NCBI RefSeq assembly: GCF_001507855.1
Contig: NZ_LGEN01000001.1
Coordinates: forward strand, 144,355 to 208,354
Source of the DNA: Halomonas sp. 54_146
Lineage (GTDB): Bacteria > Pseudomonadota > Gammaproteobacteria > Pseudomonadales > Halomonadaceae
DNA length: 64,000 nucleotides
Direction of reading: 5' to 3'
The stretch's first letter is position 1. Every line of letters starts with the position of its first letter. Shown here in pieces: positions 47,114-56,223 of the stretch. The position numbers were made by a program, and so were the translations under genes. The notes beneath the pieces were generated by a model. It did no database searches. It saw nothing but the letters and a program-made list of their open reading frames with translations, and was not told where the DNA came from.

Positions 47114-48055
47114 ATGTCCGAAGGGCGTGAAGTACAGTGGGTGGATATCGCCCCGGAGCAAGCAGGGCAGCGAATTGATAATTTTCTCATGACGCGCCTT
47201 AAGGGTGCGCCTCGGGCGCTTATCTACCGCATTGTGCGCAAAGGTGAAGTGCGGGTAAATAAAAAGCGCGTGAAGGTGGATTACCGCTTGCAGGCTGGCG
47301 ATTTAGTGCGCGTTCCGCCGCTACGCTTAGCGCCCCGCGAGGCGGTTAAAGAAGTGAGCGATAATCTGCGCGACCTGTTGGTAGGCAGCGTTATCATGGA
47401 AGGCCCTGACTGGATGGTGCTCAATAAGCCCTCTGGCTTGGCAGTGCATGGCGGCAGCGGCGTTAAAATTGGCCTGATTGAGGCGCTGCGCCAGGTACGC
47501 GATGATTTGAGCTTCTTGGAGCTGGTTCACCGCTTGGATCGCGATACCTCAGGCTGTTTGCTGCTGGCCAAATCCCGCGATGCGCTGGTGACGCTCAATG
47601 AGTCACTGAAAAAACACGGCATGGATAAGCGCTACTTGGCCTTGGTCAGTGGGCGTTGGCCGGCGCGCAAAACCTATGAGAGCGCCCGTTTAGATCGCTT
47701 TGATGCCGGTAACGGCGAACGGCGGGTGCGGGTAGACCCCAACGGTAAAGTCTCGCGCACGCATTTTTCGGTGGTCGAAACCTTTGAAAAAGTAACGCTT
47801 ATCGAGGCTGAGCCGGTCACCGGCCGCACCCACCAAATTCGCGTTCATGCCGCCCACGCAGGCCATGCGCTGCTGGGCGATGATAAATACGCTACCCGTG
47901 AAAGCGGTCTGCTCACCAAGCAATTAGGCTTAGGTCGGCTGTTCTTGCATGCCCGCGCGCTAACCTTTCCAGAGCCTGGCAATGGGCGCCCCGTTACGGT
48001 TAAAGCACCGCTGCCAGAAGCCCTGGAAGAAGCCCTCAAACGCGCCCGTCGGTAA
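47114..48055 (+). CDS. rluC: 23S rRNA pseudouridine synthase RluC
   Basis: RluC makes pseudouridines 955, 2504 and 2580 in 23S rRNA. An S4 RNA-binding domain (about 17-75) is followed by the RluA-type catalytic domain with HRLDRDTSGCLLLAK, whose catalytic aspartate is Asp142, and the later TGRTHQIRVH. Length is 313. AAGGAG (about 47100-47105) precedes the ATG. It is divergent from rne, the standard arrangement in gammaproteobacteria, and lies 9 bp before the HAD gene. Confidence 0.95.
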   Translation: MSEGREVQWVDIAPEQAGQRIDNFLMTRLKGAPRALIYRIVRKGEVRVNKKRVKVDYRLQAGDLVRVPPLRLAPREAVKEVSDNLRDLLVGSVIMEGPDWMVLNKPSGLAVHGGSGVKIGLIEALRQVRDDLSFLELVHRLDRDTSGCLLLAKSRDALVTLNESLKKHGMDKRYLALVSGRWPARKTYESARLDRFDAGNGERRVRVDPNGKVSRTHFSVVETFEKVTLIEAEPVTGRTHQIRVHAAHAGHALLGDDKYATRESGLLTKQLGLGRLFLHARALTFPEPGNGRPVTVKAPLPEALEEALKRARR

Positions 48056-48064
48056 GGAGCTGTA

Positions 48065-48715
48065 ATGCAGTACGAGTTAATTATCTTTGATTGGGACGGC
48101 ACGCTGATGGACTCGGTGCCGCGTATTGTCTCGTGCATGCAAGCGGCGGCTATCGACGCCGAGTGGGGGGAGCTTTCAGCAGCCGAGGTAGAAGATATTA
48201 TTGGTTTGGGGCTGCCCGAGGCAATCGCCAAGCTCTGCCCGGGTATTTTGCCTGCCCAGGCCGAACGGCTTCGCGAGCGTTACGCGCACCACTTTGTGCA
48301 AGCCGACGCCACGCCGATGGCTTTTTTTAGCGGCGTAGCCACGCAGATCGCCCGTCTACGCGAACGTGAGCAGCAGCGTTTAGCGGTGGCGACGGGCAAA
48401 AGCCGCCGTGGGCTTGATCGTATTTTTGCCGAAACCGGCAGCGGGGGCTGGTTTCATGCCAGCCGCACGGCGGATGAAACGCGTTCAAAGCCGCACCCGC
48501 AGATGCTGACTGAGCTGCTGGCAGAGCTTGCGGTGCCCGTCGAACGAGCGGTGATGGTTGGCGATACAGAGTACGACTTGGAAATGGCGCGAGCGATTGG
48601 CATGGATCGCGTAGGCGTGAGCTACGGTGTGCATACGCCGGAGCGTTTAGCGCTGAGCCGCCCCAAGTGGATTGCTCATAGCATCGAAGAGCTTTTCGAT
48701 GGCTTGCGCGGTTAA
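48065..48715 (+). CDS. HAD-superfamily phosphatase (Gph-like)
   Basis: The 216-residue protein is a HAD hydrolase: motif I FDWDGTLMDS (nucleophile Asp9), motif II near LAVATGKSRRG, and motifs III/IV in SKPHPQM and MVGDTEYDLEMARAIG. A helical cap (about 15-85) marks it as subfamily I, like phosphoglycolate phosphatase and pyrophosphatase PpaX. The substrate cannot be read from sequence. The rluC-HAD-sppA order is shared with Pseudomonas. Confidence 0.9.
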   Translation: MQYELIIFDWDGTLMDSVPRIVSCMQAAAIDAEWGELSAAEVEDIIGLGLPEAIAKLCPGILPAQAERLRERYAHHFVQADATPMAFFSGVATQIARLREREQQRLAVATGKSRRGLDRIFAETGSGGWFHASRTADETRSKPHPQMLTELLAELAVPVERAVMVGDTEYDLEMARAIGMDRVGVSYGVHTPERLALSRPKWIAHSIEELFDGLRG

Positions 48716-48748
48716 TTGGCTCGGCCTACATAAGGCGTCTGGAAAAGA

Positions 48749-48796
48749 ACAGCTTTTGAAAAAGACAGCTTTTGAAAATGACAGCTTGTGAGAAGG
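48749..48796. repeat. 16-bp tandem repeat upstream of sppA
   Basis: Three copies of a 16-bp unit (acagcttttgaaaaag, acagcttttgaaaatg, acagcttgtgagaagg) run head to tail. The variation in the third copy creates GAGAAGGA, the likely sppA ribosome-binding site. Confidence 0.9.
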
Positions 48797-48803
48797 ACGG
48801 TTT

Positions 48804-49856
48804 ATGAGTGACGATCGTTGGACAGAGGGTCCAGAAGTATCATCAGGCAAAACTGACCCAAAAACTGACCCAATAGCGGGTGCGCCGGGTGACGATGCTG
48901 AAACGCTGCGCGAGCGCCAGCGTTTGGCACAGCTTGAGATGATGGATCATTGGATTGGCGGGGTGTTGACCGAGCAGCGACGCACTCGCCGCTGGAAGCT
49001 GTTTTTTCGCCTTATGCTGCTTGTTATTGTGTTGGTGTCACTGTTCACCGCGCTTAATGGCCTGTTTTGGGATACCTCCAGCACCGCAGCACCCACGCAA
49101 CGCCACCTGGGGATTGTGGAGGTTAACGGGGTGATCGCTAGCGATTCGCCGGCTAATGCGGAGCGTATCATCAAGGGTTTAAACCGTGCCTGGGCTGCTG
49201 AAAGTGCCGCGGCGGTGGTGTTGCACATCAATAGCCCCGGCGGTAGTCCTGTGCAGTCTCAGCGTATTTATGCGGAAATCATGCGGCTACGCGAGCAGGG
49301 GGATAAGCCAATTATCGCCGTGATTGAGGATCTTGGCGCTAGTGGTGCCTACTACATTGCCGCCGCGGCGGATGAGATTGTTGCCTCGCCGGTGAGTCTG
49401 GTGGGCTCGATTGGTGTTATCTACGCGGGTTTTGGTTTTGAGGAGGCGATAGCGCGCATTGGCGTTGAGCGTCGTGTGGTCACTGCGGGTGAAAATAAGG
49501 CTTTTTTAGACCCGTTTCAGCCGCTGGATGACGATACCGCGGCGTTTTGGCAAAGCGTGCTGAACCAAACCCATGAGCAGTTTATCGACGACGTGCGTGC
49601 AGGGCGTGGCGAGCGGCTAAGCGATGGCTCGGATATTTTCTCAGGGCTAATCTGGAGCGGCGAACAAAGCATTGAGCTAGGCTTGGTGGACCAGTTGGGG
49701 AGTCTTGAAGAGGTGGCTCGCGCACGGGTAGGCGCTACCAACTGGGTGGACTATACGCCGAGCCTTGATCCGTTTGAGCGCCTGACACGGCGTTTCACCC
49801 AAGTGGTTGCCGAGGTGTTGGGCGTGAGTTCACCCAACACGCCGCTGCGCTTTTAA
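48804..49856 (+). CDS. sppA: Signal peptide peptidase SppA-type serine protease (S49 family)
   Basis: The enzyme degrades cleaved signal peptides in the inner membrane. It has one membrane segment (about 67-88, FFRLMLLVIVLVSLF) and a single S49 domain. The catalytic serine is Ser180 in DLGASGAYYIAAAADEI and the general-base lysine is probably Lys232 in ENKAFLDPFQP. At 350 residues it is the short, one-domain form, unlike the 618-residue E. coli SppA. Its leader is made of three 16-bp repeats. Confidence 0.93.
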   Translation: MSDDRWTEGPEVSSGKTDPKTDPIAGAPGDDAETLRERQRLAQLEMMDHWIGGVLTEQRRTRRWKLFFRLMLLVIVLVSLFTALNGLFWDTSSTAAPTQRHLGIVEVNGVIASDSPANAERIIKGLNRAWAAESAAAVVLHINSPGGSPVQSQRIYAEIMRLREQGDKPIIAVIEDLGASGAYYIAAAADEIVASPVSLVGSIGVIYAGFGFEEAIARIGVERRVVTAGENKAFLDPFQPLDDDTAAFWQSVLNQTHEQFIDDVRAGRGERLSDGSDIFSGLIWSGEQSIELGLVDQLGSLEEVARARVGATNWVDYTPSLDPFERLTRRFTQVVAEVLGVSSPNTPLRF

Positions 49857-49884
49857 GGCCAAGCCCCCGCAATACCTCCATTGA

Positions 49885-50502
49885 TCATAAAGAGACGCCA
49901 AGCGGGTCTATACCTGCTTGGCGCAGCATGTCGCAGAGCGCGATTAGCGGTAGCCCAATCAGCGCATTTGGGTCGCGCCCTTCCAGTTTTTCAAACAGGG
50001 CAATACCTAAGCCTTCCATGCGAAAGCTGCCTGCGCTGTCTAGCGGCTGCTCCTTGGCAACGTAGTTTTCGATCTCTTGCGTGCTTAAAGTGCGAAAAAC
50101 CACCTCAAAAGGCTCGACATGCACTTGATGGTGCTGGTGGCGGGTATCCAGCAGTGCCAAGCCAGTCAGGAACGTCACACGCTGGCCAGAAAAGCGCGCA
50201 AGGTTGGCGCAGGCTTTTTCAGCGGTATGCGGTTTGCCAAGAATGTCACCCTCAAATACCGCCACTTGGTCAGAGCCTATAATGCAGTGGTGAGGGAAAT
50301 GTGCTGCGACTGCATTGGCTTTGCTCAGCGCGAGCCGATGGACCAAAGCGTGGGGCGTTTCCCCGCGGTGGGGCGTTTCGTCGATATCCGGCGAATGACA
50401 TTGGTAGGGCAGTTGCAGACGATCCAGCAGCTCGCGCCGCCAGCGGGAGCTGGAGGCCAGCACTAATTCGGTAACCGATGGCGCTTTCTTTGGTGGTGTC
50501 AC
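49885..50502 (-). CDS. Maf-family nucleotide pyrophosphatase (YceF-like)
   Basis: Maf proteins hydrolyse modified or non-canonical nucleoside triphosphates; the YceF branch prefers 7-methyl-GTP. The family start LVLASSSRWRRELLDRL and the IGSDQVAVFEGDILGKPHT motif with its catalytic aspartate are present. The SDQV form and the position next to yceD-rpmF point to the YceF branch. Length is 205. The gene is divergent from yceD and convergent with sppA (28 bp apart, no terminator seen). Confidence 0.93.
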   Translation of the reverse strand: MTPPKKAPSVTELVLASSSRWRRELLDRLQLPYQCHSPDIDETPHRGETPHALVHRLALSKANAVAAHFPHHCIIGSDQVAVFEGDILGKPHTAEKACANLARFSGQRVTFLTGLALLDTRHQHHQVHVEPFEVVFRTLSTQEIENYVAKEQPLDSAGSFRMEGLGIALFEKLEGRDPNALIGLPLIALCDMLRQAGIDPLGVSL

Positions 50503-50611
50503 AACTATCTCCTGACTGCTTTTTGCGCAAAAGGAGAGTGTAGCGAAAGCCAGCGCAAGTGCCTATGTTGACGGTTTATGGAGGAATCTATGAAGAATTG
50601 TACTGACAACT

Positions 50612-50640
50612 TTGACACCAGCAGGGGGAGTGCCTATCAT
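50612..50640 (+). promoter_or_regulatory. Near-consensus sigma-70 promoter at yceD
   Basis: TTGACA (50612-50617) and TATCAT (50635-50640) are separated by 17 nt, the best promoter match in the window. The start point would be near 50646, only about 4 nt before the preferred yceD ATG at 50650. Confidence 0.7.
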
Positions 50641-50649
50641 TGCGCGCCT

Positions 50650-51198
50650 ATGTTGACCTCACAACTCCCCAGCCGGGTTGAGCCTTATAAGCTTGCAGCC
50701 CGCCACGAACGAATCGAAGGCTTGGTAGCGCTTGATAAGCTGCCACGTCTTGCCGAAGAAGCAGGTGTCCAAACCGGCGACTGTAATGTCGTGCTTGAGT
50801 TTGGCGTCGATGCCCAAGGTCGTCGTGAAATTCGTGGCCACTTGCAAGCGACGTTAGCGCTTGCCTGCCGACGCTGCCTGGTGCCGCTGCCTCAAGAGGT
50901 AAGCAGTGACTTTCTGCTTGGAATGATCACTGACGAAGCCTTAGCGGCCGAGCTGCCTGCTAGTCATGAACCAGTGCTGGTGGAAAAGGAACAGCTGGAC
51001 CTGCTGACGGTGGTTGAGGATGAGTTGATTCTCAGCCTGCCTCAAGTGGTCTATCACGATGAAGCCGAATGTCATGTCTCGGCGGAGCAGCTGGTCAGCA
51101 AGACAGAAGGCGCAGCGGACGATTCCGCTCCAGCCAAGAACCCTTTCGCGGTGCTTAATGCCTTGAAAAGCAGCGGTGCTTTGAAAGACAAAAAATAG
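50650..51198 (+). CDS. yceD: YceD, DUF177 family (23S rRNA accumulation protein)
   Basis: YceD is encoded with ribosomal protein L32 in most bacteria and in plants is needed for 23S rRNA accumulation; its molecular role is unclear. Family features are the Cys pair in LACRRCLVPL and the C-terminal NPFAVLNALK. The start at 50650 (MLTSQLPSRVEPYKL) matches family N-termini and gives 182 residues. An ATG at 50590, with a strong GGAGGA site, would add 20 residues (MKNCTDNFDTSRG...), but a consensus promoter lies inside that extension. It is followed by rpmF after 35 bp. Confidence 0.9.
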   Translation: MLTSQLPSRVEPYKLAARHERIEGLVALDKLPRLAEEAGVQTGDCNVVLEFGVDAQGRREIRGHLQATLALACRRCLVPLPQEVSSDFLLGMITDEALAAELPASHEPVLVEKEQLDLLTVVEDELILSLPQVVYHDEAECHVSAEQLVSKTEGAADDSAPAKNPFAVLNALKSSGALKDKK

Positions 51199-51233
51199 CA
51201 TCCTTTACCTTAAATACCTTGGAGTAAACACCC

Positions 51234-51404
51234 ATGGCAGTTCAACAGAACCGTAAAACTCGTTCCAAGCGTGGCATGCGTCGTAGCCACGATGCGCTGA
51301 CCGCACCGACACTGTCTCAGGACAAAGAAACCGGTACGACTCACCTGCGTCACCACATTTCTCCAGACGGCTTCTACCGCGGACGCAAAGTAATCGAGGT
51401 ATAA
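51234..51404 (+). CDS. rpmF: 50S ribosomal protein L32
   Basis: The 56-residue protein begins [19 protein letters not shown] and ends RGRKVIEV, the bacterial L32 sequence (57 residues in E. coli), a component of the large ribosomal subunit. It lacks the four zinc-binding cysteines found in some L32 forms, so it is the zinc-independent type. GGAG at 51221-51224 is the ribosome-binding site. It lies between yceD and plsX as in E. coli, linking ribosome and lipid synthesis genes. Confidence 0.97.
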   Translation: MAVQQNRKTRSKRGMRRSHDALTAPTLSQDKETGTTHLRHHISPDGFYRGRKVIEV

Positions 51405-51447
51405 ACCTCTATTTGCGCTATAAACGGCTAAATGGATTCAGTGCGGT

Positions 51448-52497
51448 ATGCGCTTAGCGATTGATGTGATGGGGGGTGACCAAGGCCCTCATGCGATTAT
51501 CGCAGGTTCCGCAAAGGCGGTGGTGGAACACCCCGGCCTTGAGCTGATTCTATTTGGTCCGCGTCAGCAGATTCTTGCTGAGCTTTCACGCTTGCCGCAG
51601 CCCCTGGCTGCGGCAACGTCACGTTTGGTCGCTTGTGATGCGCCAGAAAGTGTTTCGCCATCGGCAACCGCTGCCTGGGCGCTGCGCAAGGGGCATGCCA
51701 CTAGCATGGCGCAAATGCTGCGAAGTGTCGCCCAGGGTGAGACGGTCGCGGGCGTTAGTGCGGGTAATACAGCTGCGCTTGTTGCCTTGGCAAGGCGCGA
51801 GCTGGGTATGATCGAGGGGATTTCTCGACCGGCGATCAGTACGGCAATTCCGGCACGCCAAGGGCGACGCTGTTATTTGCTGGACTTAGGCGCTAACGTG
51901 GATTCGCCTGCCCATCGGTTGGTCGATTTTGCGCTGATGGGGGCGGCAATGGCGCAGTGTGTCGATGGCACGGCTGTGCCGCGTGTTGCGCTGCTCAATG
52001 TTGGCGCAGAAGCCACCAAGGGGAGCGCTAGCGTGCGGGAGGCTAATCGCCTGCTGCGCGACCAAGCAAGTGAGCATGCTTTCGACTATCAAGGTTATGC
52101 CGAGGGTGGCGATCTGTTTAAGGGCCAGCTTGATGTGGTGGTGTGCGATGGCTTTGTCGGTAACGCCGTGCTCAAAGCAAGCGAAGGTTTGACGAGTATG
52201 CTGGTTGAACGCGTGCAGATGGCCTTTGAGTCACGCCTAAGCGGTCGTTTAGCAAGCCTACTGGCCAAGCCTGTGTTGAAGCGGCTAAAGCAAGAGCTTG
52301 ACCCCGTGCGCTATAACGGGGCCAGCTTACTAGGGTTGCGCGGTATCGTAGTGAAAAGTCACGGCAGTACCCATGCCGATGGTTTCTACTACGCTATTCA
52401 GCGCGCCATGCGAGAAGTTGAACATAATTTACCTGCGCGGATCGCAGGCCGCTGGCAAGTGGTGTCACGTAGCGGTGACCGTCCTGGCCAGCCATGA
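51448..52497 (+). CDS. plsX: Phosphate acyltransferase PlsX
   Basis: PlsX makes acyl-phosphate from acyl-ACP for phospholipid synthesis. The start MRLAIDVMGGDQGP, the segments AGNTAALVALARRELGMIEG and LDLGANVD, and the late FVGNAVLKASEG and YNGASLLGLRGIVVKSHG are family hallmarks. Length is 349. It lies 43 bp after rpmF. In E. coli fabH follows; here the next gene is fabD after a 168-bp gap with its own promoter. Confidence 0.96.
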   Translation: MRLAIDVMGGDQGPHAIIAGSAKAVVEHPGLELILFGPRQQILAELSRLPQPLAAATSRLVACDAPESVSPSATAAWALRKGHATSMAQMLRSVAQGETVAGVSAGNTAALVALARRELGMIEGISRPAISTAIPARQGRRCYLLDLGANVDSPAHRLVDFALMGAAMAQCVDGTAVPRVALLNVGAEATKGSASVREANRLLRDQASEHAFDYQGYAEGGDLFKGQLDVVVCDGFVGNAVLKASEGLTSMLVERVQMAFESRLSGRLASLLAKPVLKRLKQELDPVRYNGASLLGLRGIVVKSHGSTHADGFYYAIQRAMREVEHNLPARIAGRWQVVSRSGDRPGQP

Positions 52498-52531
52498 GCA
52501 GGCTTTACTTGAAAGGGGTGAAGATATCCCG

Positions 52532-52560
52532 TTTTCAGGCACAGCTACCGCTATGATAAT
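52532..52560 (+). promoter_or_regulatory. Probable promoter of fabD
   Basis: TTTTCA (52532-52537) and GATAAT (52555-52560) are spaced by 17 nt in the plsX-fabD gap. This would start the fabDG-acpP-fabF transcript about 100 nt before fabD. Confidence 0.5.
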
Positions 52561-52665
52561 AAACAGTGAATACTTTTTGCGGGTTTATAGGTGGCATCAG
52601 GATGTGCCAATAATCTCGCCTCTCGCTCATATGAGCAAATGCCTACAAGAGCAAAGGTGAACGAC

Positions 52666-53625
52666 ATGTCTCAACCCCTTGCCCTCATTTTCCCCGGGCA
52701 AGGCTCTCAGCAGGTTGGAATGCTGCGAGAGCTAGCCGAACGCTATAGTGTGGTGGGAACGACATTTGAGGAAGCGTCGGATGCTTTAGGCTATGACTTG
52801 TGGAAGGTCGTCCAAGAGGGTCCTGAAGCATCGCTAAATGCAACCGCGTGCACCCAGCCCGCGCTGCTATGTGCAAGCGTCGCTATTTGGCGCGTGTGGC
52901 AAGAATTAGAGGGGCCGCGTCCTACCGTGATGGCGGGTCATAGCCTGGGTGAATACAGCGCTATGGTGTGCGCCGGTGTGATGAGCTTTGCTGAAGGCGT
53001 CAACCTGGTGCGTCTGCGTGGTGAAGCAATGCAGAAAGCGGTGCCTGCAGGTGAAGGCGGCATGGCGGCTATTTTGGGCTTGGCAGACGACGCAGTAGAA
53101 GCTGCCTGCGAAAAAGCCGCCCAGGGCGAAGTGGTTTCTGCGGTCAACTACAACTCCCCTGGTCAAGTGGTTATTGCCGGTTCTAAAGCCGCCGTTGAGC
53201 GGGCCATTGTTGCCTGCCAAGAGGCGGGCGCCAAGCGTGCCATGGCCTTGCCCGTTTCGGTGCCTTCACACTGCGCATTAATGCGCCCTGCGGCCGAGCG
53301 CCTGGCGGATGCCATGCAGTCCATTAAGCTCAAAGCGCCGCGCTATACGGTGATTCAGAATGTTGATGCGCAGGCTCATGCTGATATCGCTACGCTAAGC
53401 ACTCGCCTAATCGAACAGCTGTATCAGCCGGTGCGCTGGAGCGCTTGCGTTGAAGCCATGGCGGCTCAAGGCGTAGAGGTATTTATTGAGTGTGGGCCAG
53501 GAAAGGTGTTGACTGGCCTCAATAAGCGTATCGTGAAGGGCAGTAGAGGATTGGCGGTGAATGACCCTGACAGCCTGAACGCTGCCCTGGAGCTAGCGCG
53601 TGAAACCTTGGCTGATAAGGCATGA
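52666..53625 (+). CDS. fabD: Malonyl-CoA:ACP transacylase FabD
   Basis: FabD loads malonyl onto acyl carrier protein. The N-terminal FPGQGSQQVGML and the nucleophile elbow GHSLGEYSAMVCAG (Ser near 92) are present, with the later VPSHCALM supplying the active-site His. The ATG at 52666 (MSQPLALIF) has GGTGA 5 nt upstream; the longer frame has no family character. Length is 319, close to E. coli's 309. Confidence 0.97.
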   Translation: MSQPLALIFPGQGSQQVGMLRELAERYSVVGTTFEEASDALGYDLWKVVQEGPEASLNATACTQPALLCASVAIWRVWQELEGPRPTVMAGHSLGEYSAMVCAGVMSFAEGVNLVRLRGEAMQKAVPAGEGGMAAILGLADDAVEAACEKAAQGEVVSAVNYNSPGQVVIAGSKAAVERAIVACQEAGAKRAMALPVSVPSHCALMRPAAERLADAMQSIKLKAPRYTVIQNVDAQAHADIATLSTRLIEQLYQPVRWSACVEAMAAQGVEVFIECGPGKVLTGLNKRIVKGSRGLAVNDPDSLNAALELARETLADKA

Positions 53626-53683
53626 CCAGGGGGTGGGCTGTTTCGCTGCCCGTGCTTGTTAACATGGTTAAAGGCAGAACGTT

Positions 53684-54427
53684 ATGACGCAAGAACAGAG
53701 AGTTGCCCTGGTAACAGGGGCTAGCCGAGGTATCGGTCAGGCAATCGCCCGCGAGCTGGGCCGCCAAGGCCGTATCGTCATCGGTACGGCGACCAGCGAA
53801 GCGGGTGCTGAAAAAATTGATGCCGATCTTAAGCAAAATGGTATCGAAGGTGCTGGCCTATGCCTTAACGTCACCGATCAATCGAGCATTGATGCCGTAT
53901 TAAAAAGCATCACCGAGCGCTTTGGTGCCCCGACTATTTTGGTGAACAATGCGGGCATCACCCGCGACAATTTGTTGATGCGTATGAAGGAAGACGAGTG
54001 GGATTCCGTTATGGATACCAACTTGAAATCTGTCTATCGTGTAAGCAAGGCATGTTTACGGGGTATGACGAAGGCACGCTTTGGGCGTATCGTGTCTATC
54101 AGTTCGGTAGTGGCAACCATGGGCAACATGGGCCAAACTAACTATGCTGCGGCCAAAGCGGGTATGGAGGGTTTTAGCCGAGCGTTGGCGCGTGAAGTTT
54201 CTTCGCGGGCGATTACCGTTAATTCAGTAGCGCCGGGCTTTATTGCCACCGATATGACCCAGGCACTGCCGGAAGCGCAGCATGAGGCGTTACTCAAGCA
54301 AATTCCGTTGGCTCGATTAGGGGCACCGGAAGAGATCGCTGCAGCAGTAGGGTTTTTGACCAGTGATGCAGCCGGTTACATCACCGGCGAGACCCTTCAC
54401 GTGAATGGCGGCATGAATATGCGTTGA
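53684..54427 (+). CDS. fabG: 3-oxoacyl-ACP reductase FabG
   Basis: FabG is the NADPH-dependent ketoreductase of fatty-acid elongation. It is a short-chain dehydrogenase with TGASRGIG (about 13-20), NNAGIT, catalytic Ser in SISSVV, and the YAAAKAG Tyr/Lys pair. Length is 247. It lies 58 bp after fabD. A 7-bp stem hairpin (CCTTGGG 54431-54437 with CCCAAGG 54455-54461, 17-nt loop) lies between it and acpP and may tune transcription into acpP. Confidence 0.97.
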   Translation: MTQEQRVALVTGASRGIGQAIARELGRQGRIVIGTATSEAGAEKIDADLKQNGIEGAGLCLNVTDQSSIDAVLKSITERFGAPTILVNNAGITRDNLLMRMKEDEWDSVMDTNLKSVYRVSKACLRGMTKARFGRIVSISSVVATMGNMGQTNYAAAKAGMEGFSRALAREVSSRAITVNSVAPGFIATDMTQALPEAQHEALLKQIPLARLGAPEEIAAAVGFLTSDAAGYITGETLHVNGGMNMR

Positions 54428-54551
54428 TGGCCTTGGGCTTGGCGGTTGCGTCGACCCAAGGGCGTCTATAAACTACCCCGCAGCTTTTGGCTTGCGGTTT
54501 CCAAATAGCTGGTTATCAACAACGGCTAATGTGAACGACTGGAGTACGTTA

Positions 54552-54785
54552 ATGAGTACTATTGAAGAGCGCGTAAAGAAAGTAGTAGCAGAGCGCCTGA
54601 ACGTTAAAGAAGAAGACATCCAGAACAGCTCTTCTTTCACAGAAGACCTGGGTGCTGACTCGCTTGACACCGTTGAGCTGGTAATGGCGTTGGAAGAGGA
54701 ATTTGATACTGAAATTCCTGATGAAGAAGCCGAGAAAATCACCACGGTTCAAGAAGCTATCGACTACGTGAACGCCCACCAGTAA
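54552..54785 (+). CDS. acpP: Acyl carrier protein
   Basis: The 77-residue acidic protein begins [16 protein letters not shown]. It carries the phosphopantetheine attachment site Ser37 in [10 protein letters not shown]. It shuttles fatty-acyl chains for lipid, lipid A and lipoate synthesis. The ATG at 54552 is 7 nt after GGAG (54541-54544). It is followed by a terminator-like hairpin at 54839-54866, so most transcripts probably end there and a few read into fabF. Confidence 0.98.
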   Translation: MSTIEERVKKVVAERLNVKEEDIQNSSSFTEDLGADSLDTVELVMALEEEFDTEIPDEEAEKITTVQEAIDYVNAHQ

Positions 54786-54838
54786 GGGCTGCGTCGATGC
54801 ATCGAACCAGGGTGGGGTGCTAAGCCACCCGCTTTAAG

Positions 54839-54866
54839 AGCCGTCCTTTTGTAGGGCGGCTTTTTT
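54839..54866 (+). terminator. Intrinsic terminator after acpP
   Basis: GCCGTCC and GGGCGGC arms (one G:T pair) around a T-rich loop are followed by six T. It lies between acpP and fabF. Confidence 0.85.
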
Positions 54867-54978
54867 GCTTTGCTGCCACAATGCTTATAACGTTCAATCT
54901 CCGTTATACTGTTGACCAAATTTAAGCAGCAAATGACCCGGATGGGTCGCGTCACCATGGATGCCTGGAGGAAAGCTG

Positions 54979-56217
54979 ATGGCACGGAAAAGGGTAGTGG
55001 TAACTGGGTTAGGCCTGGTGACCCCAGTGGGTAATAGTGTTGATGAGTCGTGGGCCAACATTGTTGCAGGCAAAAGCGGTATTACGCCTATTGAACATTT
55101 TGACACCAGCGGTTTTAACACCCGCTTTGGTGGATCGATTAAAAACTTCGATATCAGTCCGTATCTGAACCCCAAAGATGCCCGCAAAATGGATCTCTTT
55201 ATCCAATACGGGATGGCAGCGGGTGCCCAAGCGGTGGAAGACTCCGGTATCGAGTGTACTGAAGAAAATGCCGATCGCATCGGTGTGGCTATCGGCTCAG
55301 GCATTGGCGGCTTGCCGATGATTGAGCATAACCATAATGCGCTGATTAAGGGTGGGGCGCGCAAAGTGTCGCCGTTCTTTGTACCGGGCTCCATCATTAA
55401 TATGATTTCCGGCAATATGGCGATTCAGCACGGTTTCAGAGGGCCCAACATCGCGATTACCACCGCGTGCACAACGGGTACCCACAATATTGGCTACAGC
55501 GCACGCACCATTGCCTACGGCGATGCTGATGTGATGATCTGTGGCGGCGCTGAAATGGCCACAACGCCGTTAGGCCTTGGCGGGTTTTCTGCTGCCCGTG
55601 CGCTCTCTACGCGTAATGATGACCCCGAAGCGGCAAGCCGCCCGTGGGATGCCGACCGCGATGGCTTTGTGCTTTCCGACGGTGCTGGTGTGTTGGTGCT
55701 TGAAGAGTACGAACATGCCAAGGCGCGGGGTGCCAACATCTATGTCGAGCTGGTTGGCTTTGGCATGAGTGACGATGCTTATCATATGACCTCGCCGCCA
55801 GAAGATGGGCGTGGTGCTGCGCTTTCCATGCGCAATGCAATCAAAGATGCTCAAATTGATGCTTCGCAGGTGCATTACATCAATGCCCACGGTACCTCCA
55901 CGGCGGCGGGTGACCTGGCAGAAAGCCGTGCCATTGAGAGCGTTTTGGGCAGTGCGGCTAGCAGTGTGGCAGTGAGCTCGACCAAGTCGATGATCGGTCA
56001 CCTGTTGGGTGCCGCGGGAGCGGTAGAAGCGGTGTTTAGCATCTTGGCTATTCGTGACCAGATCGCACCACCCACGATTAACCTGGATAACCCGCAGGAA
56101 GGCTGCAACCTTGATTATGTGCCGCACACGGCGCGAGATATGCGTATTGACGTTGCGCTCTCCAACTCATTTGGCTTTGGTGGCACTAACGGCTCGTTGC
56201 TATTTAAGAAGGTGTAG
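54979..56217 (+). CDS. fabF: 3-oxoacyl-ACP synthase II FabF
   Basis: FabF condenses malonyl-ACP with acyl-ACP during elongation. The Cys-His-His set is visible: Cys in [11 protein letters not shown] (near 163), His in [11 protein letters not shown], and His in [15 protein letters not shown]. The ATG at 54979 follows GGAGGAA (54967-54973). Length is 412. A TATACT (54905-54910) upstream could be a -10 box for a separate promoter. Confidence 0.97.
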   Translation: MARKRVVVTGLGLVTPVGNSVDESWANIVAGKSGITPIEHFDTSGFNTRFGGSIKNFDISPYLNPKDARKMDLFIQYGMAAGAQAVEDSGIECTEENADRIGVAIGSGIGGLPMIEHNHNALIKGGARKVSPFFVPGSIINMISGNMAIQHGFRGPNIAITTACTTGTHNIGYSARTIAYGDADVMICGGAEMATTPLGLGGFSAARALSTRNDDPEAASRPWDADRDGFVLSDGAGVLVLEEYEHAKARGANIYVELVGFGMSDDAYHMTSPPEDGRGAALSMRNAIKDAQIDASQVHYINAHGTSTAAGDLAESRAIESVLGSAASSVAVSSTKSMIGHLLGAAGAVEAVFSILAIRDQIAPPTINLDNPQEGCNLDYVPHTARDMRIDVALSNSFGFGGTNGSLLFKKV

Positions 56218-56223
56218 CCGGCG

